DNA of 18,043 nucleotides from BRH-c32 sp041674625 (GCA_041674625.1 JBAYVI010000062.1:1-18043); one strand, 5' to 3'; shown: positions 8,203 through 15,580, counted from the first letter of the stretch. Numbers and translations are program-made. The notes: a model not told the origin generated them from the letters alone.

Positions 8203-8748
8203 TTACTTATGAAAATGCTCTATTTTATTTTTTATCTGTTTGTGTGAATCAATTAGAATATAGGCACTAATCAATAATAACAAAGTAAGTACAATTCCTA
8301 TATAATAAATATCTTTACTAGAAAATATAGCAGAAAGAAATCCAATTGAATTATCAATTATCTTATTCCCTTTCGGAATAAATTTAGAAGCTTTATTTAT
8401 TGTTTCAGTTATAGTAGTTGATTCCCCTTTCGATAGAGATGCTGCATAGCCAACTAAACCTAATATACCAATTGAAAAAAATGTAACTACCGAATAAAAT
8501 AAATATGGGACTTGTTTTCTTATTGTTTTTGCTGATCGATCTATTACATACATTATCTTGAAAGTAATACCTTCGGGAGCTGAAATGATTTCCATCTCTT
8601 TTAATGTATTATCGACAATCTTCATTGACCGTAATTCATCAGACATTTCCGGCTTCTCGGAAATTAATCGATTTAATTCATTGAGTTCATTCGAATCCAA
8701 CTCGTTATCTATATATTTATTGAGCAATTCATCTTTTGGGTGTATCAT
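8203..8748 (-). CDS. Putative anti-sigma factor, Cys-free, two membrane helices
   Basis: A 181-residue protein directly downstream of an ECF sigma gene and overlapping it by 4 bp (ATGA), with an AAGGA ribosome site about 6 bases before its ATG. Residues 1-55 form a short helical acidic domain (HPKDELLNKYIDNELDSNEL) resembling the N-terminal sigma-binding domain of zinc-finger-type anti-sigma factors, but the protein contains no Cys, so the HxxxCxxC zinc site is missing. Two membrane helices are predicted at about 82-104 and 147-167, with an extracytoplasmic loop of about 40 residues and a short basic, His-containing tail. The likely role is to hold the sigma factor at the inner membrane until an envelope signal arrives. 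That role rests on gene order and N-terminal resemblance; no catalytic or sensory motif is visible. Confidence 0.7.
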   Translation of the reverse strand: MIHPKDELLNKYIDNELDSNELNELNRLISEKPEMSDELRSMKIVDNTLKEMEIISAPEGITFKIMYVIDRSAKTIRKQVPYLFYSVVTFFSIGILGLVGYAASLSKGESTTITETINKASKFIPKGNKIIDNSIGFLSAIFSSKDIYYIGIVLTLLLLISAYILIDSHKQIKNKIEHFHK

Positions 8749-9311
8749 AAGTATTCCTTGTGATAATTATGTTTTATCAATAGGTCTTTAAGAACGATTC
8801 GAGATCTATGCAATAATACTTTAGTATTTACTAATGAGATATCGAGAACTTTGCTTATTTCATTAAGCGATAATCCATCTATGTAAAATAATATAATTAC
8901 TAATGCATTTCTAATAGGAAGTCTATCAACTATATTAAGTATATATTCAGTTCTGTTTTCAGTAGAAGCATAAACATTTAAATCAATCTCTCCTATTTCG
9001 AAACTTTCATCAATCGAAATCATCTGCTGTTCCAATTTTCTTTTCTTTGATGCGAGAATCGATAGTCCGGTATTAAATACTATTTTATAAAACCAAGTAG
9101 AAAATTGAGATTCTTTTCTAAACGTACTAATATTATTGAATGCTTTTAGGAAGCTATCCTGCAGCGCTTCTTCGGCATCCATTTCATTCTTAAGAATACG
9201 TTTAAGTAGATTAAACCCCTTATCTTTATAGCGATCGATAAGTAACGAAAAATCTCCCTTATTGCCCCGAAGTACAGATTCTATTATTTCATTATCAGTT
9301 AAATGTTTCAT
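8745..9311 (-). CDS. ECF-type RNA polymerase sigma factor
   Basis: A 188-residue group 4 sigma-70 protein that redirects RNA polymerase to stress promoters. Region 2 spans about residues 20-90 and contains MDAEEALQDSFLKAFNNIST, which corresponds to the core-binding and -10-recognition helices, followed by STWFYKIVFNTGLS. Region 4 spans about 125-175, with the helix-turn-helix LSLNEISKVLDISLVNTKVL and the following LHRSR recognition end. No extra domain is present. I prefer the ATG at 9311; a GTG directly before it (9314) is equally possible. An ECF-type promoter candidate ends almost at this codon, implying autoregulation and an mRNA with almost no leader. It heads the long minus-strand run and overlaps the anti-sigma gene by 4 bp. 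Confidence 0.93.
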   Translation of the reverse strand: MKHLTDNEIIESVLRGNKGDFSLLIDRYKDKGFNLLKRILKNEMDAEEALQDSFLKAFNNISTFRKESQFSTWFYKIVFNTGLSILASKKRKLEQQMISIDESFEIGEIDLNVYASTENRTEYILNIVDRLPIRNALVIILFYIDGLSLNEISKVLDISLVNTKVLLHRSRIVLKDLLIKHNYHKEYL

Positions 9312-9320
9312 CACTACTTT

Positions 9321-9348
9321 TGACTAAAAATAATTAATAAAGGTTACA
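9321..9348 (-). promoter_or_regulatory. Candidate ECF promoter for the sigma operon
   Basis: On the minus strand, TGTAAC (9348-9343) is followed after 16 bases by TAGTCAAA (9326-9319). TGTAAC-like -35 elements are common for ECF sigma factors. The same pair occurs facing the other way at 9359-9389. Transcription would start near 9312-9315, at or next to the sigma start codon. This is a pattern match, not measured. Confidence 0.55.
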
Positions 9349-9368
9349 AAAAGTTTTTTGTAACCTTT
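9339..9368. repeat. 30-bp palindrome in the divergent control region
   Basis: Two 14-base arms (AAAGGTTACAAAAA at 9339-9352 and its exact complement at 9355-9368) flank a 2-base centre. The symmetry places one TGTAACC -35 element on each strand, so the palindrome may simply be two back-to-back -35 regions, possibly also a binding site for a dimeric regulator. It is AT-rich with only three G-C pairs per arm and lies between two divergent starts, so a terminator role is unlikely. Confidence 0.75.
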
Positions 9369-9389
9369 TACCCCTCTAACTTAGTCAAA
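9359..9389 (+). promoter_or_regulatory. Candidate ECF promoter for the DUF6249-like gene
   Basis: On the plus strand, TGTAAC (9359-9364) is followed after 17 bases by TAGTCAAA (9382-9389), nearly identical to the minus-strand pair that faces the sigma gene. Both are also followed a few bases on by an AGTAG string. The start would lie near 9396, giving a leader of about 30 bases that contains the GGAGG ribosome site. This suggests that the neighbouring sigma factor drives this gene too. Confidence 0.55.
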
Positions 9390-9416
9390 TAAGTAGAACA
9401 AATAAATAAATTAAAT

Positions 9417-9421
9417 GGAGG
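9417..9421 (+). promoter_or_regulatory. GGAGG ribosome binding site that sets the start at 9427
   Basis: GGAGG lies 5 bases before the ATG at 9427. An earlier in-frame ATG at 9415 overlaps the first G of this site and has no ribosome site of its own, so the true start is very probably 9427. Confidence 0.8.
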
Positions 9422-9426
9422 CTGCT

Positions 9427-9777
9427 ATGCCTGAGGAATTAGTACCTATTATACTGTTTTTGGTTATCGGATTAGTGATGATAATGTTTTTCTATTTCCG
9501 TTCTAAAGAAAGATCGTTAATGCTAGAAAAAGGTCTAACAGCAGAACAGATGTTGGAATTTTATAAAACTAAACCGGTTCCTTATCTTGGATTAAAATTT
9601 GGGATCGTAACAATCTTCTTTGGTGTTGGACTTGGAGTTGGGATGTTATTGGAAACTTATACAACTGACGAATTTTGGATACCTTTCTTTTTAATAACCT
9701 TAACGGGACTTGGTTTTGTTATAGCTCATTTTGCAGTTAGAGAATTAGAAAAGAAAGACAAACAAGAATTAAGATAA
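9427..9777 (+). CDS. Small membrane protein, DUF6249-like
   Basis: A 116-residue protein with three predicted membrane helices, at about residues 5-24, 53-74 and 83-104. Between the first two lies a cytoplasm-like segment, RSKERSLMLEKGLTAEQMLE, which ends in an acidic helix; the C-terminus is charged (ELEKKDKQELR). The layout, with a leading helix then R-x-K-E-R and a 'glutamate-rich linker plus Lys-Gly-Leu' pattern, resembles DUF6249 proteins, which I recall as frequent near ECF sigma genes in Bacteroidota-like genomes. No catalytic motif is visible and the function is unknown. It is read divergently from the sigma gene and carries the same promoter signature, so it is likely part of the same stress response. 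The transcript ends at a clear terminator 16 bases after the stop. Confidence 0.7.
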   Translation: MPEELVPIILFLVIGLVMIMFFYFRSKERSLMLEKGLTAEQMLEFYKTKPVPYLGLKFGIVTIFFGVGLGVGMLLETYTTDEFWIPFFLITLTGLGFVIAHFAVRELEKKDKQELR

Positions 9778-9792
9778 ATAAGTATTTTACTA

Positions 9793-9832
9793 AAGAAGGT
9801 TTATTTTTATTTATAAACCTTCTTAATTTTTT
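9793..9832 (+). terminator. Intrinsic terminator after the DUF6249-like gene
   Basis: A perfect 12-bp stem (AAGAAGGTTTAT at 9793-9804 with its complement at 9813-9824) closes an 8-base loop and is followed by AATTTTTTT. It starts 16 bases after the stop at 9777. Read on the minus strand it could also stop transcripts coming from the response-regulator gene, though the T-run on that side is poor. Confidence 0.85.
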
Positions 9833-9875
9833 TACTGCCGTTCTATATTTATTCGTTTTAATTAGGTTTTATTGA

Positions 9876-10244
9876 CTAATCAAAATTTTTGAATACTGAT
9901 AATAAGTTTTCTTTTTTTATTGGTTTTCTTAAAAACACAGTTGCACCTGCCAATTTTGCTATTATTTCATCTTTTTTATTAGTAAATGCTGTAAGAACAA
10001 TAATTGGTTTTTTTTTATATTTATCCCACGCTCTCAATTCTTTAATTAGTTCAATCCCATTTTTCCCATGACCTAACCCTAAATCTATTAAAAATAAATC
10101 ATAAGTTTTTTCTCTCAACTCATTAATAAATTCATCTCCACTTTTGCATAGCTTTACATCATACTGTTTGTTTAATATAATACCATATATCCACAAGTTC
10201 ATTGGATCGTCTTCAACAATTAGCAGACTTTTTTTGCTTTTCAT
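9876..10244 (-). CDS. Single-domain response regulator (receiver only)
   Basis: A 122-residue CheY-like receiver with no output domain. The acidic pocket is Asp12-Asp13 (IVEDDP), the phospho-acceptor is Asp54 (FLIDLGLG), the switch Thr is Thr85 (LTAF), and the conserved Lys is Lys107 (FLRKPIK). All key residues are intact, so it should be phosphorylated. It begins 14 bases after the sensor kinase stop on the same strand, so the kinase is the obvious partner. Without a DNA-binding or enzyme domain it must act by protein contact, as a phosphorelay intermediate, or as a phosphate sink for the kinase (inference). The ribosome site is weak (TAGGT about 8 bases upstream), suggesting coupling to the upstream gene. 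Confidence 0.92.
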   Translation of the reverse strand: MKSKKSLLIVEDDPMNLWIYGIILNKQYDVKLCKSGDEFINELREKTYDLFLIDLGLGHGKNGIELIKELRAWDKYKKKPIIVLTAFTNKKDEIIAKLAGATVFLRKPIKKENLLSVFKNFD

Positions 10245-10258
10245 TTATATACCTAAAC

Positions 10259-13200
10259 TTAAGAAATATTCATTTTCTCAAATAAAATTTTGAACTTACT
10301 CCCAACTCCTTTTGTAGAATCAATAGATATTTCAGCTTTGTTTAATTCACAGTATTTTTTGACTAACATTAAACCCAGCCCATTTCCTTCATACCTTCTT
10401 GAATATCCTTCTTCTTCCTGAGAAAAAGGTTGGAATAATTTAGTTTCAATAAATTCTTTTGAAATACCAATTCCTGTGTCGCTTATTATAACAAGGAAAT
10501 TGCCTATTGAGTCCACTTCCAAAATAATTTCAATTTTTCCCTTTTCAGTATATTTTACAGCATTATCTAATAAATTCATAAATGTCTGGCTTACACTATA
10601 TTCATCTGCATAAATTATCGCTTCATTCACATTTTTATGAAATTCAATTTCCAATCCCTTCTTTTTTATCATTGAAGCGTATTCAATAATTATTTTTTCC
10701 AAAACATTATTAATTAGATCAAATTTTGCAAAAATGGGGTCATAAGTACTTACTTGAATTTCAGATGCATTAATTATTAATTCTACTGTTCGGACTAACC
10801 TTCTTCCTGAAGAATTAATGCCATCAAAATATTCTAACTGAACTGGAGAAAGTAATCCATTCAACTCTTCCATTAATATTTCGGAAAAATTAAGAACAGC
10901 ATTCATTGGAGAGCGAATTTCATGTGACATTAAAGAGAGAAATTCTGATTTGAGCTTTTCTGATTCTTCTGCTTTTTCTTTAGCAAAGATTAATTCTTTT
11001 TCAATTTGTATTAATTTTGTCAGATCAACTATGTATGTCCTTATCTGTTTCAAATCACCTTGCTCATCAAATACTCCGGAAGCGTTTAGAATTGAATTTA
11101 TTACTTGGTTATTTCTATTAATAAAATCAACACTATAATTTTCAATTCTTTTGTTCTTTCGAAGTTCTTCAATTAATTTTTTTCTATCTAATGGATTTGC
11201 AAATAATTGCTCCGCTTTATATTCATTTATTTGCGATTTATTTTCGAATCCAAATAGATTAAGAAAAGTTGAATTGCAATTAATTATATTTCCTTGGACA
11301 TCTGCTATATAATCTGCGGAGATGTCATTATCAAAATATTCTTTAAGCTCTTCATTATTTTTCTTTATTTTGATTTCATTAATTTTTCGAATCTGCTCTG
11401 AATTTATAAACTCAATTGCAAATGAAACATCCATCGCCATTTCTTGCAATAAGCTAATCTCTTTTTCTTTAAAAAAATCAACTTCTTTCGAGAATAGATT
11501 GAACGTCCCAATAATTTCATTATTAAGTTTTATTGGAAAGGATGCAGCTGAGTTACTTCCTTCCAATAATTTGTCCATTTTTAATCCAGAAATATTAGGT
11601 TCATTGCTCAAATCCGAAACGATAAAATGATTGGATGTTTTTAATACTTGATCGCTTAAAAATAGGCATCTTTCAGATGATAATATTGATTCTTCTATGT
11701 TGGTGATTTGATTTAAATTACTATATGAATTTGCAGTTACTTCTATTCTATTAGTAGTGTTGTTAAAAATGCCAACCCAAACTAATTGAAATCCACCTTT
11801 CTTAATTGAAGTTAAGCAAATTTCATTAAAAAGTTTAATTTTGTCCCTATTGCGAACTATTGTGTGGTTTGTACTACTTAGCAATGCATATAATCTATTT
11901 AATCTTGATATCTCTTCATTTGCATACCATTGCTTTGATTGATCTTTGAATACTAAGACTACTCCATATATATCTCCAATCTCATTTCTTATTGGGGCTC
12001 CATTATTTGTTATGTGAATCTCTTTGCCATTTCTAGAAATTAATATTGAATGATTCGATAATTCTACAACACACCCTTTTCTCAATACTTTATCTACCGG
12101 ATTATCAACTTTCTCACGCGTAGTTTCATTAATTATATTAAAAACTTTCGAAAGTTGTTTTCCTTTACTTTCATCTAATTTCCACCCTGTTAATTCTTCA
12201 GCAATTGGATTTAAAAACTGAATATATCCATTGTTATCAGTTGTAATAACAGCATCTCCAATACTCTTTAAAATAATTTCATTTTTTTCTTGCGATTCCC
12301 ACAACACACGATATATATTACTTTGGCGGTATTGATAGACCCAATTTAATCCAACCACCACTATAAGAATTAACAGGAAAATAAAAACGGCAGAGCCAAT
12401 TCCCCAATACTTCAATTCTGAGAAAACTTCCTCCATATCTATCTTCGAAATCATTATCCAATTTGTCCCGACAATTGGGGATATATATGAAACTACTTCT
12501 ACGTCTCTGTAATCTTTACTATAAATTATTCCTTTATTTCCAGATTTCACAATTATAGAGGGATATTTCCCACTGAAGTCGCTTTCAAACTTTAAGATGG
12601 AATTGCTTTTGTGCTTTAGTTCATTTAAAAATTGAATTTTATTCTTATCTTTTTTAATTAAAAACGTTTCGGTTGATTTGCTTGTTGAAGTCGATGATTT
12701 AAGAAGAGGGTAAATATATTTTGTAGGGTCTATCCGTAAAACAACTATTGCTAATAATTTAGATTTTGTATCAATTAGTGGAATGATTATTTCATAATAA
12801 GTCTGATGGTCTATTTCACTATAAAAAAAATCGTTTATCACCATTTGTCTATTTTTTACTGCATCAATAATCTTCGTTATTGTTTCTTTTTCAATTTTTT
12901 TCTGTTCTTCATCTGTCGATATTAGGAGTTCCCCTTTTGCATTTGATAAGAATATTGCCTTATACCCATAATTGGTTTGTCTCCCTAAAAGGATATATTT
13001 TATTTCTGAAGAAACATTATTTTTAATTTTATTATTATTCCAATCGGTAATATTTCTTTTTAGAGGGATAGATTTGGAAAGGACTATTGCATCAGCTTTT
13101 CTTTCGTTTTGCCACTGAATAAGTTGCTGGACTTTTAAGTTTGTAATCGTTTCAATTTCATTCTCTTTTGTCGTTTTTTCACTATTAGCGAGAAAAGTAT

Positions 13201-13339
13201 AGAAAATATATCCACATAAAATCAAAACAAAACTAACTACCAAAGTGATTACAAGAATTCGGATATTCAAAAGTTGCTTTAATTCTTTTTGCATTTTCAT
13301 AGCAAATCTCTTGGTTTTCAGAATTAGGTTTAGATTCAT
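10259..13339 (-). CDS. Membrane sensor histidine kinase (dCache-like, PAS, GAF, PAS, HisKA, HATPase)
   Basis: A large sensor kinase; residue numbers here follow the 1026-residue reading from the ATG at 13339. Domains in order: membrane helix about 27-50; extracytoplasmic sensor region about 55-308, double-Cache-like; second helix about 312-335; PAS about 348-470 (IGDAVITTDNNGYIQFLNPI); GAF about 495-645; second PAS about 665-780; HisKA with the phospho-His806 in SLMSHEIRSPMNAV; HATPase_c with N box NLLDNAVKYT, G1 DTGIGIS and G2 GNGLGL. No HAMP or fused receiver domain is visible; the separate receiver gene follows 14 bases downstream. The start is uncertain: a TTG at 13351 adds 4 residues, and an ATG at 13300 with AAGAGA upstream would remove 13. 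The ligand is unknown. Confidence 0.9.
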   Translation of the reverse strand: MNLNLILKTKRFAMKMQKELKQLLNIRILVITLVVSFVLILCGYIFYTFLANSEKTTKENEIETITNLKVQQLIQWQNERKADAIVLSKSIPLKRNITDWNNNKIKNNVSSEIKYILLGRQTNYGYKAIFLSNAKGELLISTDEEQKKIEKETITKIIDAVKNRQMVINDFFYSEIDHQTYYEIIIPLIDTKSKLLAIVVLRIDPTKYIYPLLKSSTSTSKSTETFLIKKDKNKIQFLNELKHKSNSILKFESDFSGKYPSIIVKSGNKGIIYSKDYRDVEVVSYISPIVGTNWIMISKIDMEEVFSELKYWGIGSAVFIFLLILIVVVGLNWVYQYRQSNIYRVLWESQEKNEIILKSIGDAVITTDNNGYIQFLNPIAEELTGWKLDESKGKQLSKVFNIINETTREKVDNPVDKVLRKGCVVELSNHSILISRNGKEIHITNNGAPIRNEIGDIYGVVLVFKDQSKQWYANEEISRLNRLYALLSSTNHTIVRNRDKIKLFNEICLTSIKKGGFQLVWVGIFNNTTNRIEVTANSYSNLNQITNIEESILSSERCLFLSDQVLKTSNHFIVSDLSNEPNISGLKMDKLLEGSNSAASFPIKLNNEIIGTFNLFSKEVDFFKEKEISLLQEMAMDVSFAIEFINSEQIRKINEIKIKKNNEELKEYFDNDISADYIADVQGNIINCNSTFLNLFGFENKSQINEYKAEQLFANPLDRKKLIEELRKNKRIENYSVDFINRNNQVINSILNASGVFDEQGDLKQIRTYIVDLTKLIQIEKELIFAKEKAEESEKLKSEFLSLMSHEIRSPMNAVLNFSEILMEELNGLLSPVQLEYFDGINSSGRRLVRTVELIINASEIQVSTYDPIFAKFDLINNVLEKIIIEYASMIKKKGLEIEFHKNVNEAIIYADEYSVSQTFMNLLDNAVKYTEKGKIEIILEVDSIGNFLVIISDTGIGISKEFIETKLFQPFSQEEEGYSRRYEGNGLGLMLVKKYCELNKAEISIDSTKGVGSKFKILFEKMNIS

Positions 13340-13459
13340 AGAACTCGACAAAACGAATAGATGATAATACCCGTATTTTAACTTATTGAATAAACTTTAA
13401 ATAAGCAATCTATAAAAAATCACTTTAACTCTAATTAATTTAAATCATATTAAACCTAC

Positions 13460-13486
13460 AAATAAATAATTTTTTATTATTTATTT
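13460..13486. repeat. AT-only perfect hairpin downstream of the trxB terminator
   Basis: An 11-base arm (AAATAAATAAT at 13460-13470) is exactly complemented at 13476-13486 across a 5-T loop. It has no G or C and lies directly after the trxB terminator on the minus strand, upstream of the kinase. It may be chance in an AT-rich gap, a secondary structure element, or a binding site for an AT-preferring protein. Confidence 0.5.
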
Positions 13487-13520
13487 TTTAAAAAAAGACC
13501 GCCTAAATGAGCGGTCTTTT
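13484..13520 (-). terminator. Intrinsic terminator of trxB
   Basis: Read on the minus strand, a 10-bp stem (AAAAGACCGC paired across an 8-base loop, 13493-13502 with 13511-13520) ends in a run of T. The core has four G-C pairs plus flanking pairs, strong for this AT-rich sequence. It lies 35 bases past the trxB stop and separates the redox gene group from the sensor kinase. Confidence 0.9.
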
Positions 13521-13554
13521 GTATACAAATTGTTATTTATATTTTATTTTTATT

Positions 13555-14505
13555 TTAAGCTAATTCATTCTCTTCGAGCCATCTTTGTGCATCAAGAGCT
13601 GCCATACATCCTGTACCTGCAGCAGTTACTGCTTGCCTATAAGTCTTATCCGCTACATCACCTGCTGCGAATACACCTTCAATACTTGTATGTGTAGTCC
13701 CCGGTTTTACATTCAAATATCCCGTTTGATCCATTTCTAAAACTCCTCCAAACAATGAAGTATTTGGCTGATGACCAATTGCAATAAAAACGCCATCAAT
13801 TGGCATTTCTGTTACTGAACCATCTTTTGTGTTCTCGAGAAGAACACCTGTTACAGATTTCCTACCCATCTCTTCTTTTCCAAGCACTTCTTTTATAACT
13901 GAATTAAGCGCATACTTAATTTTTGGATTCTTTTCAGCTCTATCAACCATAATCTTAGAACCTCTAAATTCTTCTCTTCTATGAACTATCGTTACTTCAG
14001 AAGCAAATTTGGTAAGATAATTTGCTTCTTCAAGTGCCGTATCTCCGCCACCGACAACAATAATCTTTAAATTCTTGAAAAAGAATCCATCACATGTTGC
14101 ACATGCTGATACTCCGAATCCCATATATTTCTTTTCACTTTCGATATTAAGCAATTTTGCAGATGCACCTGTCGACACAATCACAGAATCCGCTGTATGT
14201 GTTTCTTTATCGGTCTTAACTGTGAATGGACGTTTGCTAAAATCTACTTCTGTTACATTAGTGAAAAAACTTTTAGCACCAAATCTGAGAGCTTGTTTTC
14301 TCATAACGTCCATTAATTCAGGTCCCTGAATTCCATGCTCAAACCCGGGAAAGTTTTCTACTTCAGTTGTAATTGTAAGCTGTCCACCCGGTTGATTGCC
14401 TTCAAATATTATTGGTTCTAAATTCGCTCTCGATGCATAAATAGCCGCTGTCAATCCTGCAGGTCCCGATCCTATTATTATTACTTTGTGATGATTATCT
14501 GCCAT
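13555..14505 (-). CDS. trxB: Thioredoxin-disulfide reductase
   Basis: A cytoplasmic flavoenzyme that passes electrons from NADPH through FAD and a redox disulfide to thioredoxin. The FAD-binding motif is GSGPAG (residues 12-17) and GGQLTITTEVENFPGF follows as in typical TrxB. The active-site CATC pair is Cys135/Cys138 in ACATCDGFFF, and the NADPH motif is GGGDTALEEA. The C-terminal FAD motif GVFAAGDVAD is present. At 316 residues it is the low-molecular-weight bacterial type. The ATG at 14505 has an AAGGAT ribosome site about 8 bases upstream. It follows queG by 149 bp on the same strand, so it may have its own promoter, and a strong terminator follows. No thioredoxin gene is adjacent. Ferredoxin- or flavodoxin-linked relatives are less likely, because the NADPH motif is intact. 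Confidence 0.95.
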   Translation of the reverse strand: MADNHHKVIIIGSGPAGLTAAIYASRANLEPIIFEGNQPGGQLTITTEVENFPGFEHGIQGPELMDVMRKQALRFGAKSFFTNVTEVDFSKRPFTVKTDKETHTADSVIVSTGASAKLLNIESEKKYMGFGVSACATCDGFFFKNLKIIVVGGGDTALEEANYLTKFASEVTIVHRREEFRGSKIMVDRAEKNPKIKYALNSVIKEVLGKEEMGRKSVTGVLLENTKDGSVTEMPIDGVFIAIGHQPNTSLFGGVLEMDQTGYLNVKPGTTHTSIEGVFAAGDVADKTYRQAVTAAGTGCMAALDAQRWLEENELA

Positions 14506-14654
14506 AATTTTTATCCTTATATCAATACGTTAAATTAATTTTCTTTAATAATTAATTAGATTCAAAAATAATAAAATGGATTCTTAATAAATACACTACC
14601 AATTTAAATGTATCATTCCTCAAATCCATTAATACTATTTTTCCACAATCGATT

Positions 14655-15572
14655 TCATTTATTTATAAGAAACTCCGCATTCCTTTTTAATCCCGGGAGC
14701 TTACTCCGCTTAATAGGACTAACTTCAAATCTCTTCTTAAATTCGGCATTTTCCATATTAAGAACTTCTTTTAACTCCAGTTCTTTATTTCCCACAGAAT
14801 GAAACTTTTTTTCGGATGTTAATGCTGAAAATTTGCGATTCCATGGACAAACATCCTGACATATATCACAACCGAAAATCCAATTCTCAAACTTACCCTT
14901 AAATTCTTGTGAGATCTCACCCTTATTCTCAATTGTCAAATAGGAGATACATTTCCTCGCATCGATTTGATATGGTTTAAGTGCATTTGTTGGACACGAA
15001 TCAATACAGGCTGTGCAGCTGCCGCAGAAATCTGCAAAAGGAATAGAGTAATCAAATTTTTTGTTATTTATAATATTAGCGATAAAGAAAAAACTACCCG
15101 AATCTTTGTTTATCACATTGGTATTCTTTCCCTGCCAACCAAGACCTGATTTTAAAGCCCAAACCTTATCCATAACCGGACCGGTATCTACATAAAAAAT
15201 CCCTTCAAATCCAGAATCTATCTCTTTCAATTCATCAATCAACTCTTCAAGCCGTTCCCACATAATTAAATGATAGTCTGTTCCCCATGCGTAACGTGAT
15301 ACTTTTCCAAATCCCTGTTTCTCTTCGTGTATTTCTCCCGAGTTATAAAACATGCCTAACGAAATAACACTCTCCGCTGAAGGAAGAATCTCTTTTAAAT
15401 TTTCCTTCTTTTCGAGATTACGTTCCATATAACCCATTCCGGCATGGTTGCCTTCATCGAGCCATTCTTTTAATTGTGAAGTTTCTTTAGTGAGTAGGGT
15501 AACCGGACTAAAACCCACTAATCCAAAACCATATTTAAGTGCAAGTTCTGAAATTAGTTTGTTATTAATCAT
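14655..15572 (-). CDS. queG: Epoxyqueuosine reductase, short form
   Basis: Performs the last step of queuosine synthesis in tRNA: cobalamin-dependent reduction of epoxyqueuosine at the wobble base. Family markers are VSRYAWGTDYH (91-101), DTGPVMDK (129-136; Asp129 suits the catalytic acid) and LGWQGKNTNVI. Two [4Fe-4S] clusters are bound by Cys183, Cys186, Cys189, Cys193 (CGSCTACIDSCP) together with Cys208, Cys235, Cys238 and Cys242 (CDICQDVCPWN). The protein ends at 305 residues, shortly after the ferredoxin domain, so it lacks the C-terminal HEAT-like extension of the longer (about 380 residue) forms. The ATG lies 8 bases after the Rieske gene, so they are probably co-transcribed. QueG needs B12 and reducing power, which fits the redox-type neighbours only loosely. 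Confidence 0.94.
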   Translation of the reverse strand: MINNKLISELALKYGFGLVGFSPVTLLTKETSQLKEWLDEGNHAGMGYMERNLEKKENLKEILPSAESVISLGMFYNSGEIHEEKQGFGKVSRYAWGTDYHLIMWERLEELIDELKEIDSGFEGIFYVDTGPVMDKVWALKSGLGWQGKNTNVINKDSGSFFFIANIINNKKFDYSIPFADFCGSCTACIDSCPTNALKPYQIDARKCISYLTIENKGEISQEFKGKFENWIFGCDICQDVCPWNRKFSALTSEKKFHSVGNKELELKEVLNMENAEFKKRFEVSPIKRSKLPGLKRNAEFLINK

Positions 15573-15580
15573 AGTAGTAA

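Noticed and set aside
9339..9368. Palindrome considered as an intrinsic terminator
   Set aside because: It sits between two divergent starts with no gene ending there, has only three G-C pairs per arm, and each arm carries a -35-like element.
10950..11630. Plus-strand open frames opposite the sensor kinase
   Set aside because: They mirror the kinase coding sequence, are rich in Ser/Phe/Ile from reversed codons, and have no domain features.
14506..14654. TATTTTTG element upstream of trxB as a Bacteroidota -7 box
   Set aside because: No TTTG is found at the required distance upstream; matches to TAnnTTTG are frequent in such AT-rich DNA.
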